From an uncultured Chitinophaga sp. (lineage in GTDB: Bacteria; Bacteroidota; Bacteroidia; Chitinophagales; Chitinophagaceae), in the NCBI RefSeq assembly GCF_902168175.1, contig NZ_CABHOU010000025.1, positions 124,001-188,000 on the forward strand: a stretch of DNA of 64,000 nucleotides, written 5' to 3'. Position 1 is the stretch's first letter; each line of letters starts with the position of its first letter. Shown piece by piece: positions 60,994-64,000 of the stretch. The translations under genes were made by a program, and so were the position numbers. The notes below the pieces were generated by a model that did not search any database, was not told the origin of the DNA, and was given only the letters and a program-made list of their open reading frames with translations.

Positions 60994-61188
60994 CCGGAAC
61001 AATTTCGGGGGGTTGACTGTTGTTGGCATTAAGTAGCTGATAAGGATTACTACCGGTGAACGGAGCGTCGCAACGGCGGCCTTATTGCGTGTTCTGCCGC
61101 CCGTCAACTGATCAATAAACACTACTATGACAAATCGGCCCTGCGGAGAAAGGCATTTATCACCACTGTTTCCACATGGGCACGCCGC

Positions 61189-61221
61189 TTTTGGCCGTTG
61201 CTTAAAAAGATGATAGCTTTG
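61189..61221 (+). promoter_or_regulatory. gcvP promoter: TTTTG -33 and TAGCTTTG -7
   Basis: TTTTG at 61189-61193 and TAGCTTTG at 61214-61221 are 20 bp apart, the spacing expected for Bacteroidota housekeeping promoters. The start codon is 33 bp downstream. This is the best promoter match in the window. Confidence 0.65.
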
Positions 61222-61253
61222 CGCATTCTTTTCTAATAATACCTGCTTGTATA

Positions 61254-64000
61254 ATGAATTTATTGGATATTCAACAAAATGAATTTGTTCACCGCCATAT
61301 TGGGCCGAACGAATCAGAAACCCGTAAGATGCTTGCAACCATTGGCGAAACGGGTATAGATGAACTGGTGAACAAAACAGTACCGGCATCCATTCGTATG
61401 AACACTTTGCTGGACATACCACATGCGATGAGTGAACACGATTATCTCGTGCATCTGAAAGCGGTATCTCTAAAAAACAAGGTATTTAAAAACTATATCG
61501 GACAAGGTTATTACGATACGATTACGCCCAGCGTGATCCTGCGTAACGTGTTCGAAAACCCGGGATGGTACACGCAGTACACGCCTTACCAGGCGGAAAT
61601 CTCCCAGGGCCGCCTGGAGAGCCTGCTCAACTACCAGACGATGGTGAGCGACCTTACAGCGCTGCCTATTTCTAACGCATCCCTGCTGGACGAGGCCACT
61701 GCCGCTGCTGAAGCGATGGCGATGTTCTTTAACCAGTTGAACCGCGACCATGATCACCTGGTACGCCCTAAATTCTTCGTAGATGCGAAGGTGTTGCCAC
61801 AAACGATCGACGTGGTAATTACCCGCGCCGAGCCGCTGAACATCGAAGTAGTTACTGGTAACTTTACCACTGCCGCTATCGATGAATCTTACTTCGGCGC
61901 ACTGTTACAATATCCTGATACAGAAGGTAACGTACACGATTACCGCACCTTTATCGATAAAGTACACGCTGCTGGCGCTTACGTAGCCATGGCTACCGAC
62001 CTGCTGGCGCTTACGCTGCTGACCCCTCCGGGCGAACTGGGTGCTGATGCTGCTGTGGGTTCTGCCCAGCGCTTCGGTGTTCCTTTGGGCTTTGGCGGTC
62101 CGCACGCTGCGTTCTTTGCTACTAAAGATGAATTCAAACGTGCGATCCCGGGCCGTATCATTGGTGTGAGCATTGATGCCACCGGCGACCGTGCATTACG
62201 TATGGCACTGCAAACCCGCGAGCAGCACATCAAACGCGAAAAAGCAACGTCTAACATCTGTACCGCACAGGCACTGCTGGCTAACATGGCGGCTATGTAC
62301 GCTGTGTACCACGGTCCTAAAGGCCTGCGACACATCGCTACCCGCGTTAACCTGCTCACCGCTGCTTTGGTCACTAAACTGAAAGCTGCCGGTGTTAAAG
62401 TACTGAACAACTCTTTCTTCGATACCATTAGCATTGAAGTGGCTGATGCCGCCGCGCTCCGCACTAAAGCTGAAGCTGCAGGCATCAACTTCCGTTATGG
62501 CACTGGTCATGTGGTTGGTATTTCGCTCGACGAAACTACCAGCCTGAAAGACCTGAACAATGTTCTGGAAGTATTTAACGCTGGTCATGTTGGTGTTTCT
62601 GATACCAAAAATGAAGCAGTGGTGCCGGCTGAACTGTTACGAGAGTCTTCTTACCTGCTGCACCCGGTGTTTAACACCCATCACAGCGAGTCGGAAATGA
62701 TGCGTTACCTGAAGTTCCTGGAAAATAAAGACCTTTCGCTGAATACCTCGATGATCTCCCTCGGTTCCTGCACCATGAAACTGAATGCAGCTACTGAAAT
62801 GATTCCTTTGAGCTGGGCACACTGGAGCAAAATGCATCCTTTCGCGCCTATCTCACAGGCAGCAGGTTACATGCAGATCGTGGAAGAACTGAGCGCCTAC
62901 CTTTCTACCATCACCGGTTTCGACGCCTGCAGCCTGCAACCTAACAGTGGTGCCCAGGGCGAATACGCTGGTTTGCTCGTTATCCGCGAGTACCACGAAA
63001 GCCGTGGCGAAGGTCACCGTAACGTAATGCTCATCCCGATCTCCGCTCACGGCACCAACCCTGCGAGCGCTGTAATGGCTGGCTTTAAAGTGGTGATCGT
63101 AAAAGCACTGGACAATGGCTACATCGATGTGGCCGACCTGAAAGCGAAAGCGGCTGAACATGCAGCTAACCTGGCAGGTATTATGATCACCTACCCTTCT
63201 ACCTACGGTGTGTACGAAGAGAGCGTGAAAGAAATTTGTAACGTGATCCACCAATACGGCGGACAAGTATATATGGACGGTGCGAACATGAACGCGCAGG
63301 TAGGTTTAACGGCTCCGGGCCTTATCGGCGCAGACGTTTGCCACCTGAACCTCCACAAAACATTCGCTATACCACACGGTGGTGGCGGTCCGGGTATGGG
63401 CCCCATCTGCGTAGCCAAACACCTGGCGCCGTTCCTGCCTTCTCACGTACATTTACAGGAAGGACAGAATGGTCACCAGCAGGCTAACGCCGTGTCAGCA
63501 GCGCCATTCGGCAGTGCGAGCATCCTGTTGATCTCTTACGCTTACATTCGTATGCTGGGCAACGTTGGTGTTCGTAAGGCTACTGAGTTCGCCATCCTGA
63601 ACGCTAACTACATGAAAGCAAGATTGCAGAACGATTACGAAGTGTTGTACTCTGGTGTAAACGGTACCTGTGCGCACGAGTTCATCGTTGACCTGCGTCC
63701 GTTTAAAGCTACTGCGGGCATTGAGGCCGAAGATGTGGCCAAACGCCTGATGGATTACGGTTTCCACGCTCCTACCATGAGCTTCCCTGTAGCCGGCACC
63801 ATCATGATCGAGCCTACAGAAAGTGAAGATAAAGATGAACTGGACCGCTTCTGCGACGCCATGCTGGCTATCCGCGAAGAGATCCGCGCCATCGAGAACG
63901 GTACTGCCGACAAAGCGAACAACGTACTGAAAAATGCACCGCATACACAGTTCGTGATCACTGCTGATGAATGGACGCGTCCTTACACCCGCCAGCAGGC
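61254..64000 (+). CDS. gcvP: Glycine dehydrogenase (decarboxylating), P-protein, 3' partial
   Basis: The frame is open from ATG 61254 to the window end: 915 full codons of an expected ~955. It starts [20 protein letters not shown], with [40 protein letters not shown] core (residues ~80-115). The C-terminal half carries the PLP lysine in [20 protein letters not shown] (~residues 700-720; codons about 63346-63405). It is the single-chain form rather than the split gcvPA/gcvPB. It decarboxylates glycine and hands the aminomethyl group to the H-protein. Other cleavage-system genes are not in view. Confidence 0.96.
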   Translation, partial: MNLLDIQQNEFVHRHIGPNESETRKMLATIGETGIDELVNKTVPASIRMNTLLDIPHAMSEHDYLVHLKAVSLKNKVFKNYIGQGYYDTITPSVILRNVFENPGWYTQYTPYQAEISQGRLESLLNYQTMVSDLTALPISNASLLDEATAAAEAMAMFFNQLNRDHDHLVRPKFFVDAKVLPQTIDVVITRAEPLNIEVVTGNFTTAAIDESYFGALLQYPDTEGNVHDYRTFIDKVHAAGAYVAMATDLLALTLLTPPGELGADAAVGSAQRFGVPLGFGGPHAAFFATKDEFKRAIPGRIIGVSIDATGDRALRMALQTREQHIKREKATSNICTAQALLANMAAMYAVYHGPKGLRHIATRVNLLTAALVTKLKAAGVKVLNNSFFDTISIEVADAAALRTKAEAAGINFRYGTGHVVGISLDETTSLKDLNNVLEVFNAGHVGVSDTKNEAVVPAELLRESSYLLHPVFNTHHSESEMMRYLKFLENKDLSLNTSMISLGSCTMKLNAATEMIPLSWAHWSKMHPFAPISQAAGYMQIVEELSAYLSTITGFDACSLQPNSGAQGEYAGLLVIREYHESRGEGHRNVMLIPISAHGTNPASAVMAGFKVVIVKALDNGYIDVADLKAKAAEHAANLAGIMITYPSTYGVYEESVKEICNVIHQYGGQVYMDGANMNAQVGLTAPGLIGADVCHLNLHKTFAIPHGGGGPGMGPICVAKHLAPFLPSHVHLQEGQNGHQQANAVSAAPFGSASILLISYAYIRMLGNVGVRKATEFAILNANYMKARLQNDYEVLYSGVNGTCAHEFIVDLRPFKATAGIEAEDVAKRLMDYGFHAPTMSFPVAGTIMIEPTESEDKDELDRFCDAMLAIREEIRAIENGTADKANNVLKNAPHTQFVITADEWTRPYTRQQ

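Larger units (their letters stand above)
60784..61253. other. 470-bp intergenic region upstream of gcvP
   Basis: It holds an 11-bp tandem repeat (60950-60993) and the gcvP promoter (61189-61221). No gene or tRNA is seen, and I could not find a glycine-riboswitch pattern. About 190 bp (61000-61188) has no feature I can name. Confidence 0.6.

Noticed and set aside
60784..61253. Glycine riboswitch upstream of gcvP
   Set aside because: I looked for the tandem glycine-aptamer pattern and found none. The region has a normal promoter and short leader.

Overview
The window looks like chromosomal DNA of a Bacteroidota bacterium, most likely from the Chitinophaga group. The signs are a SusC/SusD pair, lipoproteins with Bacteroidota-type lipoboxes, an HME-RND pump fused to its TolC-like partner, an aerobic heme cluster, almost no Shine-Dalgarno sequences, and about fifteen upstream matches to the Bacteroidota -7 promoter box TAnnTTTG. 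GC content is roughly 45-48% in genes and much lower in the long gap at 12.5-13.6 kb. I saw no rRNA, tRNA, CRISPR array, phage or transposase gene. Taxonomy is inferred from gene content only.

Layout. 0-6 kb: sugar isomerase (cut by the window start), Tat-exported Gfo/Idh/MocA oxidoreductase, PaiB-like flavin protein behind an unusual mirror-image promoter element, Mrp ATPase, a small secreted protein, 3-hydroxyacyl-CoA dehydrogenase. 5.9-12.5 kb: leftward outer-membrane uptake operon (F5/8-like lipoprotein, SusC, SusD, HEIGH metallopeptidase lipoprotein), then about 1 kb of AT-rich noncoding DNA. 13.5-26.6 kb: housekeeping genes (YigZ, RibD, PrmC, a TlpA-like thioredoxin, ExbB/ExbD, PepT, an FKBP isomerase, NamZ, Fmt, a LysM/RlpA-like protein, a NOL1/Sun methyltransferase). 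26.7-29.6 kb: three-gene proton-translocating transhydrogenase. 29.8-30.0 kb: hairpin and a 128-bp palindrome built on an 11-bp period. 30.1-38.6 kb: hemH divergent from hemA-C-D-E-F-B-L. 38.7-44.7 kb: mostly poorly characterised proteins, a glycosyltransferase and a methyltransferase. 44.7-50.7 kb: metal-efflux locus. 51-59.5 kb: coiled-coil secreted protein, OxyR, Prc protease, sugar dehydrogenase, a putative toxin-antitoxin-like pair, MFS exporter. 59.5-64 kb: YkgJ-type protein overlapped by a long out-of-frame gene, then gcvP running off the window end.

How they fit together. The heme cluster covers every step from glutamyl-tRNA to heme except protoporphyrinogen oxidase. The SusCD operon carries a protease as its only enzyme, pointing to a protein or glycoprotein substrate. 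The efflux locus holds a small His-rich exported protein, a fused RND/TolC protein and an adaptor. The most unusual items are the mirror-image promoter element before the PaiB-like gene (2796-2981), the 11-bp-phased palindrome (29876-30003) and the MazF-like gene coupled to an unrecognised helical partner (57266-58109).
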